A stretch of DNA of 64,000 nt from Enchytraeus crypticus. Lineage: Eukaryota > Annelida > Clitellata > Enchytraeida > Enchytraeidae. Below the pieces are notes generated by a model, which saw only the letters and a program-made list of their open reading frames with translations, did not search any database and had not been told where the DNA came from. The translations under genes were made by a program, and so were the position numbers. Where the stretch lies: contig CAJHZI010000463.1 in NCBI GenBank assembly GCA_905160935.1, positions 1,476,001-1,540,000 on the forward strand, written 5' to 3'. Positions 13,101 to 27,700 of the stretch are shown one piece after another (the first letter of the stretch is position 1; the number at the start of each line of letters is the position of its first letter).

Positions 13101-15883
13101 GAATGAAAGGAAAACGAAACAGAGGAAGACCAAGATTATAAATTTTAGATGATTCAAAGACCCACTCATATATGGGCATGAAGAGAAAACGGAAGGCAGA
13201 GAAGAGTGGAGGTGTTATATAGTATGGACTTGCCAATAGGCAGTACACTGAGAGAGAGTTTCTAGAATTAGGAGGATAATAAACTCTACTCACTTTTGAG
13301 CCATCAGCTCCAGGCAGGCCTCTAGGTCCTTCTTGACCAGGTAGCCCCTGGATTAAAATGCCAAATAGTAGAAAATGTATCATCTTATACTTAATTATTT
13401 TGTACAGTTGTAAATAAATGCCGACAACCTTTCTACAGTATTAAACGAGCATACATGTTAACGCGCATCGAATCTGTTATGACAATGTGTTGTGAAGAGA
13501 GAAGATAATAACAGATTTGATGTACCTGTTTATTCCAAATTCAAATTTACATATTGTGCATTGCATCAGTAAAGAATATTTGAAATGGTATTCAGTAGTA
13601 TTTAAATATAATGTGCTATTTTCAACCTATCATATGTATCTGTAAGCAACCTGATTAATTATTATCGAAATGCTTAAGTTATATCCAGGGAAGGTCGATT
13701 TGATTTCGCTGTTTTACCTTTAGTTGTACATTTCGCTTTTCAGTCACTAAATTAAGACCTGCACAGTCTTTGGGTATAAAGTCACGCTCTTGTGGGATCC
13801 CTCTACCTAGAATGTCCTTATACGTAGTTTAGTGTCTGTGTGGCTCAGTGTGTACTGTGTAAGAGAGTTAAGTTACGGCGTGAAGTTTCAAATGGCTGTT
13901 CCTGAGGTCCTGGGATCAATTCCCGGTAGAGCTGATCAGAGTGTAAAATCTTGGGCCTTTTAGGATACACCGGTACACCTGGCGTCTTGAAAGAAACCTT
14001 CAGGCTTGTGACATTGACGTTAAGCCCACTTGAGAAAATCCCTTCTACTTTTTTTACTGTGATGAAAATCTGTAACGATCGGACAATTACACGACAGGAA
14101 GTTATCGATTGAGCTCTGCAGAAAGTTGACCATTTGCCAATCTATCAACCCTCTCTTAATCTTCGCTCCTCCAATAGAACCCCTTACTGTACCAGTGACA
14201 TTAGATCTGCTATTGGCAGAACACTCCTTCATATTTTCTGCTCCGATAATATGAAACTCACCGCCACAAGATCTTCGCTCTCCTACTGTAAATGTAGTAG
14301 CCATTTTCTGGACAAGGTAAAAACCCATTTCTTTCCGAAATAGGTCTAAATTTTGACCCTCGTATCTTGGATCATGGACTTGTACTGTTTTAATCTGGCT
14401 TTCTCTTTAATTTTATACAAGACACTAATTAAATAAGACATTAATATTAAATAGGACACTAATTAAATAAGACACTAATTAAATAAGACACTAATTAAAT
14501 AAGACACTAATTAGGAATGATTCATACAGTCTCTCCTTTAGCTCCAGAACGACCATCGCTTCCCTTCTGTCCTGCTTCTCCCTATCATCAACAACAGCAA
14601 TAACAACAATAACAATATTAGCAACAGCAATTAGAGTGTTACAGTCGCCAACGATAACATCGAGCACCATAGAACAAAATTCAAGCCGACGATAATCGAA
14701 AGGGTCCAAAAACGATGAAAAATCCAAAATCCAGAAAACCAGTCCAAATCCAAAACAAAGTGCAAAACTTTTGAGCGTATTGTTGTGCAACTTCTGCAAG
14801 ATTGTATGTACAAAGCTTGCAATTTCACTCAATGCTTACTTTATTGATGTTAAAGGCTAGCCCTGACGTTGCGAATAGACTGAACCGGTGGCATGTTGGC
14901 AAGTTGCTCTACAGCGAATCACTAGGTGTAGGGTTCAAAACCATTTATCTGTAGGACACTAACATGCTATCGTGGAGAGAACTGACGTTAGCCTACATTA
15001 GGTTTTAGGTTTTTGTTAATGATCTCTAGTAGTCGTCGCCCATCTTATATGGCATCTAGACCTGAACTTTTTCACAATTTTGGCCCTGATGAACTTCTTC
15101 TTCTTCAGTGCCCTGCCAAGTGGCAGGTTCAAGGTACATATTCATAATCAAAGTCTGCTTTCTCGCTCCATAAGAGCACTCCTTAGATCAACAAGTTAAT
15201 CCCTTCATAAAGTCTACATGTATGCCTCATCCATACCATACGTAGCCTGATGAACTATGCCATGTTAATTAATTATTCCAGTGCCTTCAATGCTAATCCA
15301 TGTATAAGAAGAGCTGCATATTTACTCACTCTCTCTCCTGGTAGCCCGGTCTCTCCTGGTCGACCCTAAACAGTCATATCAAATATATCTCTTCAATTAA
15401 GTCACGTCTGAGCCGGTGGCTTGTTGGCAAGCTGTTTGACAGCGGATCAGTAGGTACAGGGTTCAAATCCAGTGCTTCCTCGTCACTGTCATGCAATTCG
15501 AGCGGGAAGCTTACGTTAAACTTGGCCTTAGCCTTAATTTTAAGTCAATTTTAATAAGAAATGGGTTAGAAATAAAAGTTGAATAGGTCCTATTCTGAGA
15601 GTAATTAGTTTATAAGAAGAGGTATTTGAAAAGGGAAAGCAGGATAAAGGAGTAGCGAGACATGGGATGGTTGATGATTTCATAACGTCTGCATATGTTG
15701 ATATGAAAAAGGGCAAAGGATTGAAGCATGTTGGTGAGTTATATCCTGTGAACCTTCCAATAGACAGTACACTGAGAGAGAGAGAGAGAAAGCTGGAAGT
15801 CAAATTAAATGATTTCGCAGATGAATTATATTTTCTATCATTTTTACTGTACTTTAAATAGTAAAGGCATGCATAATGTACCA

Positions 15884-15945
<62 letters not shown>

Positions 15946-15953
15946 ATATATAT

Positions 15954-15994
<41 letters not shown>

Positions 15995-16000
15995 GTATAC

Positions 16001-16042
<42 letters not shown>

Positions 16043-16047
16043 GTATG

Positions 16048-16083
<36 letters not shown>

Positions 16084-18706
16084 CTCTTTGGTTCTTCGTG
16101 AAAAGGCTTTCCAAGATGCACGTCTAGGTCAATCAATTTATTTGTCAATATTCAACTTCCTGAAGTTCCTGAAGGGCAATAGGAATTATTAACAGGAATT
16201 TCTACGGCTGCTTCCGCAGTAGCCACAATGTTTAAATACCTAATCTGTTAAATTGACAGATTTTTTCCGCATTTCTAGAGCGTATTTGTTAGATAAATTA
16301 CGAAGACAACATAAAAAGTTATTTAACAAAATAATAAACATGTGACAATAATGAAAATAATGTGACAAAGGAAATAAACAGAAGAATAGCCATGGCTAAG
16401 AAGGCATATAACAGAATGTCAAAGATTTTTGGAAGCCATAAATTATCAATTGATACCAAAAAGACTTCTTCAATGCTATATTCAACCAATATTGTTATAT
16501 GGAAGTGAAGTTTGGACAATGTCTTCTGTAATAGAATCGAACCTTGAATCAACAGAGATGTGGTTCTATAGAAGAATGCTACGTATATCTTATAAAGACC
16601 ACGTTAAAAATGAAGATGTTTTACAAAGAATGTCAACTTGTTGTGACCTTTTAAATCGAATACGACGACAACAGTTGAAATTTTTCGGACACATTATGCG
16701 GAACAAAATAGTTGAAAATACCGTAGTGTCAGGAATAATAGAAGGAAAAAGATGCAAGGGTCGACAACGAATGACGTCCATTTAGAGCCTTAGCAAATGG
16801 ATGCAGTTAACTGAAACAGAGATGATCAGAGCAACAATGAACAGAGACATATGGAGTAATATGACCATGACCGCCCAGGCTTGGAACAGGCACGGCACTT
16901 AGAGAAGAAGAATAAACATGACTAATATTTCGTTGTTACTATTATGATGTCCCTGACATAAACCTTTTATGAGGAAACGGACGTTAAACATTTATCATCA
17001 TTGCTATTACCGGTAGACCTGTGGCTCCGGGCCCACCCGGAGGTCCTGTAGGTCCCGGGGTTCCTGGTGGACCAGGTGAGCCCGGTGGTCCTGATAAAAA
17101 CACCGTCTGAAATTATATTAACAATAGTAAATAATAACAGCAACAATTAGAGTGCTACAGTCATCATTGCAACATCGAGTACCATTGAGTCAAAATCAAG
17201 CTGGCGAGCAAAAATAAGGTCCAAAAACGGTGCAAATTCCAAAATCCAGAAAATCAATAACAAATATAATTATTATAAACTACTAAGATTTCCATCAAGC
17301 TGTTTATTATGAGTTTATGCTAGTGAAAATGACGTATAATTGAAACTGCATGATACGAAAATCTACCTTAAGCTTAGCTTTATATCTTTAAAATAACAAT
17401 TACATTTTTAACAGCATTAATTATGGGTGCTGTACATCCTAGGTTCATAATCTGCACAACTTAAACTACAAATTAACTAGATTTAGGTTCCGGATAAAAC
17501 ATAACGTTCAACCGCGAGAAATAGAAAAACTTTGGAAGTCGATGCTGATGGTTTTGAGTAGACAGGTTTGATCGTTAGACCAAACTTCAATCGATGCATA
17601 TTAATCCAATATAAGGATTGATTAGACAATAATCAGCTATTTAACACATAATACAATAAGTAATAGGAATATTTTTATAGTTATATCTCAGAAATGTATG
17701 AAAAAGTCATTAGAAATATATTTACATACCTGAGATGACGAATTTGAACCTGGAATTCCCGGAAGCCCCTGTACGAATTGATAATATCATGTGCGAGTAC
17801 ATAGCCATCGGCATTTGCTTTTTATCACATCGCAATTATTGTGTACCTAGTTACACGTATCTGTATGAAGACTTACTCAAGATTAAAAATGACCAGAACG
17901 TGTATTCCTCCTTTCAACGAAACAAATAAATTCTTTAAAACAAGAGACTTAAATTGCTATTAGGCATCTTTATTAAGTAATACATGTATGTTAAATATAA
18001 GTGAAAGCTGAAAATTAATTTAAAAAATTAATATTGAAAATCAGTGACCATATTCACTACACAAAAGTGCTTCATCTCGGCCACTTTTATAAAACATTCT
18101 GCGACAAATCCTCAAGGAAGCTTCAATCCGACATTTGCTACAATTTTTCGTCTGAGTAGTCCTTATCGGTATCATCTTTCTAGCATCACTTAATATTAAA
18201 TGTCTCAATAGCGCAATGGCTAAAGGCGTCAGGTAACGTCCTGAAGTTTTAAATAACAGATCCTGAGGTGAATTGAACTATCGCGGGTTCGATTCTCTGC
18301 CGCGCTTATCTCAGAGTAAAATATAGAATTTTTACAGGACTGGATACACAGAAAGTGTAAAAATTGCCACGATTAGATAATTTTAGACGATTTTAACATG
18401 TGGTATTAAAAGTCATAGATAACAACATATTTGATCATTTCACCATAATGCGTGACATTTATTCAATATGTAAACATTAAAATTATCAGCATATCAAGCA
18501 ATTAACAATTAATAATTTATCGTCAGATAAACTTGTAGTTGGCAGTCAGTTAATACTTTACATTAAAATACAATAAGCTTGTAGAAGTTATTGGCCAATT
18601 AGTGTGACATTTCTAACCGGTTCTCCTTTAGCCCCTGGTGGCCCCTGCTGTCCTATCTCCCCCTGAGAGCCTTTCTCACCCTACATTATAAATCAATCAA
18701 TTAATT

Positions 18707-18737
<31 letters not shown>

Positions 18738-21700
18738 TAATCAATCAATTAATCAATCAATCAATCAATTAATCAATAAGAATTTAATATCCGGTTCCTC
18801 GCCATAAGGCAATGTCAGGGACGTCTCTTGCGGACTCTACACAAACAGGCGCCAAAACACCACACGATGACGACTGAGTACACAAAGTCCACAAGAAAAA
18901 GCGAGATCAAAACAGTGCAAGTGCAGGATCCAAAGCAAGCAAAAATGTAGGCTAAGCATACGTCAACTGACGAGCAACTGACGTCATCTCTCGACCTATT
19001 ATATATGTTAATATTAATATATGTGTATGTATGTTTATATAAGTAGGCCTATATGGTATATTAAAACATGGAGTATTGCTAGATGATTTAAAGTTCCACT
19101 CACATGTCGATAAATTTTAAATTTAAATTTAAATGTAATTTTTGTTTAGTTTATTATTATTGAATTCATTCTGCAAAGAAGTCTCGATGACCGATTTCAG
19201 CCATGGCACTGCTATATAAGTTTTCATTGTAAATAATAATAATAATAATAATAATACAAAAAATTAAAAATAATAATAATAATAATAATAACAATAATAT
19301 TAACAATAATAATAACAATAATAATAATAATAATAATAATAACAATAATAATAATAATAATAATAATAACAATAATAATAATAATAAATATTGCTAACTC
19401 ATTTAGTCTAGTCTCTGTTAAATAAAACCGCCTAATATTGACAAAATGAAAACGTTTCGTAAGGTTATCTTTACAACTATACCGATGCCCGATGGCAAAA
19501 TTAATAAAAACCATGCAAAAATTCATTTTGCAAGCTGAAAACTACATTAGAGCCGAGTCTTCGTAATTTAGCAGAACCTATAGGATGTTATCAACTTCTG
19601 GATCGGAAAACTAGGAAATATATTAGATAACAAATATATTATGGACATTTTTATAATAGATGCTTAAAAGCATGTGTCTTTTCTATGAATCATATAACAA
19701 AGCAAACCATGAAGTTTACACTTCGCAGCATGATTGACCGATATATTGATTTGATTGATAGATTAATTATTGGATTAATTAATCTATTAATCGTTTACTT
19801 TATTTACTGAATAATTAAATGATAATTGATTTACTAACGAAATTAATATTTCTTAAACAGCGATGTTGTGCTCGGGTGTGGTTGGACCACTGCAGAATAG
19901 GCAAACGCAAACAATCTGCCGTGTGTACGTAAGAGGCGTCTAAAGGCAGGCGCCGAGGATGGCAAGAGGGGACCCACCTCACCATGAAATATTTTCCCCC
20001 AGGATTAAATGGTAATTAATCCACCTAACTGAGGAAGACAACGGGAAACCACCTCAGAAGCCATAATTTTCCCAAGCCATAGGCTGAATAAGGTATGAAT
20101 GAGACATAACCTTTGTGAAGGGACTAAATTGTTGATCTAAAGAGAGTTCCTATGGAGCGAGAAAGCAGACTTTGAGTATGAATATGTACCTTGAACCTGC
20201 CACTTGGCAGTGCACTGAAGAAGAAGAAGAAGAAGAAGAAGAAGAAGAAGAAACAGCGATACCTTACTGCCTAGGATTCCGGGATATCCTCTTGGACCCT
20301 CTGATCCTGTGTCACCCTTAAACAATTATCATAATACCATCATCATCATCATCTTTCCTTAAATCCCAGTTTAACCAAGATCGGGGATAGGAATAGACTT
20401 TTTCTAGTCCCCTCTGTCCAACACCATATCAACAGTCAATCCCCTCTAAACAATTATCATAATACCACTGTACATAAATGCACCTACGTACGAAATTTCG
20501 AAATAAATAGGCTTACATTGACATACTTTTAATAAAAATACGATAACAAAATTTGATAAACTTTAATACCACAAAATTATAAAACTATTCCTGCAAGAAG
20601 CATATCACATTGCTTTAGCTAAGAATTGTTCAGTTTCATCTACATTTGTTAAAATTGTTAAGTTCAGTTATAGCTGTGCGTGAAGAAATGTCTTCTACAA
20701 TTAAGTAATTGAGAACAGTGAACTAAGATGATATTTTCAATTAAGATGGATGATGAGAACGAAAAAACAAATGATGGCATATAAAGCAAAAAGCTTACAT
20801 TCTGCTCTACTCACATACAGGCTCTACAGTATGTGTTATACAGTATAGATAAGTCTTCATTCTCTACAGTAAAATGTACATCTGTATACGTCTTTAAGTT
20901 TTACAGTTAAATGTATACCTACCATACACAACGATGCAATATGCATAAATGGATAGGTCTAGATGATAGCAAATGCGCCTGATAAGCAGAGATTAAGGAA
21001 ACGAATTTCAGCCTGGCCGCCTCATCAGACTCAATCAGTATCAAACAAGTATGCTAAGAAAACTTTATAGTAACTTCTATATCTCTGAAAAGTCGCTGAT
21101 TTGTGATGTCATTTGCATGATAGCCCTGTTAAGAATCTAGATTAAATATCAATTACAATTATAGCTCTACAAACCTTCTGCCCTTTGCTTCCTGAAATTC
21201 CGTTTATCCCATTATTACCAGTATCACCCTGCAATGACAATGAAAAGAAATTGAATACAAAAGAAGTCTTGGAAAGTTATAGTTAGGAGAAAATCTTAAT
21301 TGATATAATTTGACAACGGAACAAGAAATTAAATTTTTGATGAACGACTATAATTTGAGATCTTAGGAAAATATGAGATCGACAAATATTCAATGCAATG
21401 CGTTTCCATTCGTTTACTGTGCGATAGATATTTTCAGAAATGTCTATTCATTTGTAACAAATTCAAAATCAAAGAAAAATTTCAAACCAAACTGGTATAT
21501 TCTGGTCTATGGTGATGATATCGTAACTGAGATATCGTTACGATATCTTGAGATAGCATGATGGATGATTTTTAGATGTGGTAACCTTTTAGTTAGATGG
21601 TTATAACAACCATTTGAGTTTCTAATATTTTCAAAATCAACACATCAATTCAGTTATAATCTTACCTTTAATCCATTAGGTCCAATAGGGCCGACATCAC

Positions 21701-24700
21701 CTTTGTCGCCTTTGCTCGCCTGTAAAGTAACAATTATCATTATAAAGACAGTTATTTTGCGGTAACATTAGGAATTCTAATAAATTAATAAAATTTGCTT
21801 CAAATTTTGTTCCGTTTCTTTTCGTTATTTATTATCACGAGTATATACATGTACGAGTCAGGGACGATTCAGCCGATAATGTGTTTATGAAACTGCACGT
21901 GTGTTTGAGGTAGTGATCTCTAATGAGGTCGTAATCTTTAATGAGGTCGTGATCTCTAATGAGGTCGTAATCTTTAATGAGGTCGTGATCTCTAATGAGG
22001 TCGTAATCTTTAATGAGGTCGTGATCTCTAATGAGGTCGTAATCTTTAATGAGGTCGTGATCTCTAATGAGGTCGTAATCTTTAATGAGGTCGTGATCTC
22101 TAATGAGGTCGTAATCTTTAATGAGGATCTCTAATGAGGTCGTAATCTCTAATGAGGTCGTAATCTCTAATGAGGTCGTAATCTCTAATGAGGTCGTAAT
22201 CTCTATTGAGGTCGTGATCTCCAATGAGGTCGTGATCTCTAATGAGGTCGTGATCTTTAATGAGGTCGCATTGTTTGCCTTTAAAATACAATAATACAGA
22301 TGACAACTCACTTTAATCACCGTCTCGTCTTTACTGTCCCTTTCTGCCTAAGGATAAACATTCAATCAATCAAACGATGTTATTGTTATTTACTTTCGTG
22401 TAATTAATTTAATTAAGATTTTACAGAAGAAATACTGCTTTAATTCTCCTAGTATATAATCAACACTCCACAACCTGACAGGCGTCATTCGCAATCACTC
22501 ACTCTTCAAGCATGATTCAATAATTCGAGATCTAAAGCTGGTAAAACGATAATGTTAACGTCTGTTTCCTCACTCGAAAACGACTTCAGTGGCGGGCGAG
22601 TCCAGGATTTGAACCCCGCACATATTAATCAGCAGTTGAATATCTTACCAGCATCGCCATAGGATGGACGACAACGCCACTGGCTACATCGAGTGGCGAT
22701 GTCGGAATCTTGTAAGCATTATTCAAACAAGATTCAAGCATGATTCAAAATGATTCAAGCAGCTTACTGATGTAATACTGCGTTACGCTTTCTTAGCATA
22801 TAAATTATTACACAGATATCTCCACAAAAAATCAGTCTTTATTGGTAGCTAATCATGCAAACGATGCTTAAGCTGTTTATTGTTTCCCTTCAAATCAGTA
22901 TACATACTAAATATTTGTACACAACTTTTTACTTGTACTTACATGTATATTACTTCATGAGGTGGTCAGCTAGATAGGGCACTTTATACCTTCTTTTGTG
23001 GTCACAGGATAAATTGACTTAGTTATTTGACTTTGCTTTAAACTTTAGATGTATTAACAATCATTGATATGATTCTAGTATGATGCATCAGTATATCTGA
23101 TTTCTTTCTTTCTTTCTTTCTTTTCTTCTTGCTTTTTCTTTCTTTCTTTATTTCTTTTCTCTCTTTCTTTCTTGCTTTCTTCTTCTTTTTTTACTTTTTT
23201 GCTTTGTCTTTTCTATTCTTTCTGTAATAAACATATTTCTTCTTTTTTCTTCTTCTTCTTCTTTGAGAAATTTTAGCGATATTTTATTTCAGGTAAGTCG
23301 AAAAATAATTTTTAACAAGTGTATGTCAATACTTCCTTCCCATTGACATAAATATTTATGTCAATGGAAATTGTTTTAGTATTTCTTCAATCTGTTATAG
23401 AGTAGAGCCTATGAGAACCGGACAAATACAATATAGCCAGATAAGATCAAAGTTAAATTAATATGAAGGTTTAGTTTGTCAACAATATGCCTAAGCACTG
23501 CAGCTGTTTTCTACAGAAATTACCGTTAGACTCAATGTCAATTGTTAGATATTTATAACATTTTGCATTTTACTCAATTTTCATAGTGCAGCACGAACCG
23601 GTCTTCCAGGGGGTCCGGGTAGTCCTCGGCTTCCTGGTGGGCCTAACGACCCCTTGGGTCCCTAAAATTGAAATATTGTACACAATAAATACATGTATAA
23701 GCCTAACTAATTTTTACACTGATTAACTTAGAATGAAAGTTTCTGCATGTGTATTTAAAGATATATACATGGTTCTGAATATTTTAAGACAGTAAAAATA
23801 AGCTATGAAAGGTTTATAAAACGGCAAGCAAATATTAGTGTCAATTCAGTGGAACTCTTGAACCAATAGTTAGGGTTAGCTGTGAATAGTAGTGTTTAGC
23901 CCCGTAGTTGCTAAAATTAAGTAGGGAAATATAAGTTCAGACAAGTATTGGCATCAAATTAAATAGTAACATTTTTGTTTCTTCGTATCGGGAGTATATG
24001 ATGGGGATCTAACGTTTTTGACATATAGACCTACATGTACAGTATAGGCTACATATTTTGCATAATTTCGTAAGATATCAAATGACCAGTAATTTTTATC
24101 GTAGAGATAAATATCCTACAATTAAATTTCAAAAATTATGTCACTAAGAAGAAAAGCATGTATAATGCTAAATAGAGCTAACCAGAAAAGCAATTTACAA
24201 AATATGGGTGTGAAATAGATATGCTTTTAGGTCAGCAAAGAATGTTTTCCCTGTATTATTATTGAATATTTCTTTATTATATTTCTTTATTTTATTATTT
24301 ATTTATTTATAATTTTATTTACAGTTTTCCCTAAATTATTTTAGATTAGCTGCGTGAATATCTAAGATGTCACAGTCTGATTGATTTGATCTAGAATCAA
24401 CACAGAACTATTAACCTACGAAGATGTCGACCTTTAAGTCGACCTTACAAGTCGACCTTACAAGTCGACCTTACAATAAATCAATTATCATTAGCATACC
24501 GGATGTCCGGATGAACCCGGCTGACCTGGAGACCCTGGAACTCCCGGAGCGCCTGCTGGACCCTGGATAATTTCATAAATTGAGAACTATTAGCAGTCAA
24601 GAGTCTGCTTCCTTGCGGCTGTAGAAGGATATAAAATCACTGATACCGCTTTCGAGTGAGGAAACTGACGTTAATATTAGCTCTACCAGTTTTAAAATCA

Positions 24701-27700
24701 AGAAAGTTTGAAATTTCGTATATTTGTTTTAATTGAAATATTTATAAACTTAACACAGCATAAAGAAAGTGTAAAGTTATTTGACGGGATGCATAAAAAC
24801 TAAAGTATAACTTGTCTATGAAGACCCTTAGTAGAATTCGCTTTCATACTTATTCGTTAGGTAATACCAGTAGCTTGGGTAGGTCCAATAACACATCATG
24901 CGCATACTTAAGGCAGTTAAGTGTATTGATTGATTAAGGCTGCACCTCTAATATTTTAAAGTTTTATTAAATAAATGTAGTATAGGTAATTCATTATTAT
25001 AATCTCAAAATGAATTTAATTATGGGCCTATATATGTCATATTTAAAATTACTTTATACCTTACTGTAGACAATTTTAATTAATCTATCAAAAACTATGT
25101 CTTTTTTGGGTTATCACAAGTAGTGACATCACAATTATACAATAAATTGTATAACAATATCAACTAAATTCTGTAACGCCTCGAAAGATGGATATCCTCA
25201 GGGATGATCGTTTTGCTATAATTATCTTTGATAATCACTCCTTCATATCATCGATTTGTAGTTAATTAACTACAAATGTGTGATGGGGGGCATACCTGAT
25301 GTCATCCTTGCATGCGGAAACGAAAATAAATTGTAATTTTAAAATAATGTAATTTATAACATAATTTTTAATTAATTAATTTATTTATTGTTTGTAATTT
25401 ATTGTAATTTTAATAATCTTTTTAATACCCTGGGCTATATAGTGCCCTGGGCTATACAGCACAGGGCTCTATACTTACTATTATTATTAATATTATTACA
25501 ATTGTCATTATTACTATTATTACTATTATTCCTATAATAATAATAATAATAATTTGGGCTTCAGTTGAATCGTACCAAGTGCGAAGTCATTTCATCAGTT
25601 TGCAAATCTCCGGGCAACTCAGTTTTGTCATCATTTGTGCCAATGTGCCTATCCCATAGTTCTCTACTCGGCGCGCCACTCTCTGGAGAAGAAGCTACTA
25701 CCACCGCTTTATCCAGTCGCCTTGAAGACCTCAAACGTACAGCATCACGCTTGAAGTCGCTAGCCGCTCATGATGCTTTAACAATCCTTCGCTTTTCTTT
25801 AAGTGCACCTAAACTTATGCACGTTCTGCGCTCTAGTCCGAGCTTCTCTAATCCGCGGCTTTTAGACTACGACGAGGCTCTTAGGCAATGCTTATGCGCC
25901 GTTATCAACGCAGATTTGTCTGTTTTGCAGTGGCAGCAAGCCAGTCTACCGGTGAGCCATGGGTGGTCTTGGAATTCGTCTTGTTTCCCATATCGCGCCT
26001 TCAGCCTTTTGGCATCAGCGATGGGAACGAGGCAGTTGCAAGACGCCATCCTTCATAAGTGCTCCCTTTCTGCCGATAGTTCCATTGACGTTGCGTTGTC
26101 AGTTTGGTCCAAAAGCCTCACCTCCAGTGCTCCACCTTCTACCTCAGTCAGTAGCCAGAAATCATGGGACCGTCCTATAGTGGATCGGATTTATAACAGT
26201 CTGTTAGAATCCCAGTCCAATGCAGTAGACAGAGCACGACTCCTAGCTGTATCAACTAAAAGAAGCAGCGACTGGCTTCACGCTCTCCCTGTTGCTTCTT
26301 GTGGGCTATTTTTAGACAATGAGGCGATTCGAGTAGCTGTTAGTTTCCGTTTAGGGGCGAAAACTTGCGAGCCTCACATGTGCCCCTGCGGTCATGAAGT
26401 CGACGCTTTAGGTCTCCACGGCCTCTCCTGCAAACGAAGCTCAGGTAGAATGTCTCGCCATCATAATTTAAATGACATAATATGGCGAGCACTTTCGAGA
26501 GCAGGCATCCCTTCCTCTAAGGAGCCAAGTGGGTTGTCCAGATCAGACGGCAAGCGTCCGGACGGCATGACTTTAGTGCCCTGGTGCAACGGTAAATGTG
26601 CCGTTGGGATGTCACGGTCATTGACACTATGGCAAACTCCTACCTGAATACGACTTCAGTCACAGCCGGTGGGCTGCTGTTCATGCCGCCTCTAGGAAGT
26701 TGGATAAATACCGTGATCTGTCCTTAGGATATGAAGTTGTTCCGGTGGCCATTGAAACCATGGGCCCGATGAATCCCGAAGGAGTTGACTTTATTAATGG
26801 CATAGGCAGACTTATTGCAGAGCAAACCGGCGATAAGCGAGAGACATCTTTTCTTTGGCAAAGGCTTTCCATGACTTTGCAAAGATTTAATGCAGTCTGC
26901 TTCAACAATTCTTTTAAGCCGATTGATGACCTCGAGTAGCCGGGCGGCGATTCAGCACGTATTGCTCGAATCGTTTTTATCAAACCCCAGGTTCTTTACA
27001 CCGGGGTAAATTTTATTATAAAAAAAAAAATAATAATAATAATAATAATAATAAGTCATATCATCAGTTTGCAAATCTCCGGGCAACTCAGTTTTGTCAT
27101 CCTTTGTGCAAATGGGCCTATCCCGTACTCTACTCGGCGCGCCACTATCTGGAGAAGAAGCTACTACCACCGCTTTATCTAGTCGCTTGGAGGTTCTCAA
27201 AAGTACAGCATCGCGCTTGAAGTCGCTAGCCGCTCATGATGCTTTGACAATCCTTCGCTTTTCATTAAGTGCACCTAAACTTTTTTACATTCTGCGCTCT
27301 AGTCCGAGCTTCTCTAATCCGCGGCTTCTAGACTACGACGAGGCTCTTAGGCAATGCTTGTGCGCCGTTATCAACGCAGAATTGTCTGATTTTGCAGTGG
27401 CAGCAAGCCAGTTTACCGGTGAGCAAAGGTGGTCTTGGAATTCGTCTTGTTTCCCATATCGCGCCTTCAGCCTTCTTGGCATCAGCGATGGGAACGAGGC
27501 AGTTGCAAGACGCCATCCTTCATAAGTGTTCCCTTTCTGCCGATAGTTCCATTGACGTTGCGTTGTCAGTTTGGTCCAAAAGCCTCACCTCCAGTGCTCC
27601 ACCTTCTACTCAGTCAGTCAGTAACCAGAAATCATGGGACCGTCCTATAGTGGATCGGATTTATAACAGTCTGTTAGAATCCCAAGTCCAATGCAGTAGA

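Noticed and set aside
15540-16192. Open frames rich in Tyr-Ile
   Set aside because: Translation of a (TA)n tract; no splice context or composition of a protein.
17011-17090. A 1-nt frame defect in collagen exon 18 (and similarly exon 26)
   Set aside because: Upstream acceptors at 17107 and 8513 restore phase and complete interruptions or triplets, so no defect is needed.
21835-22320. 161-residue open frame of [12 protein letters not shown] repeats
   Set aside because: Product of the 18-bp satellite, open in both strands; no start or splice context.
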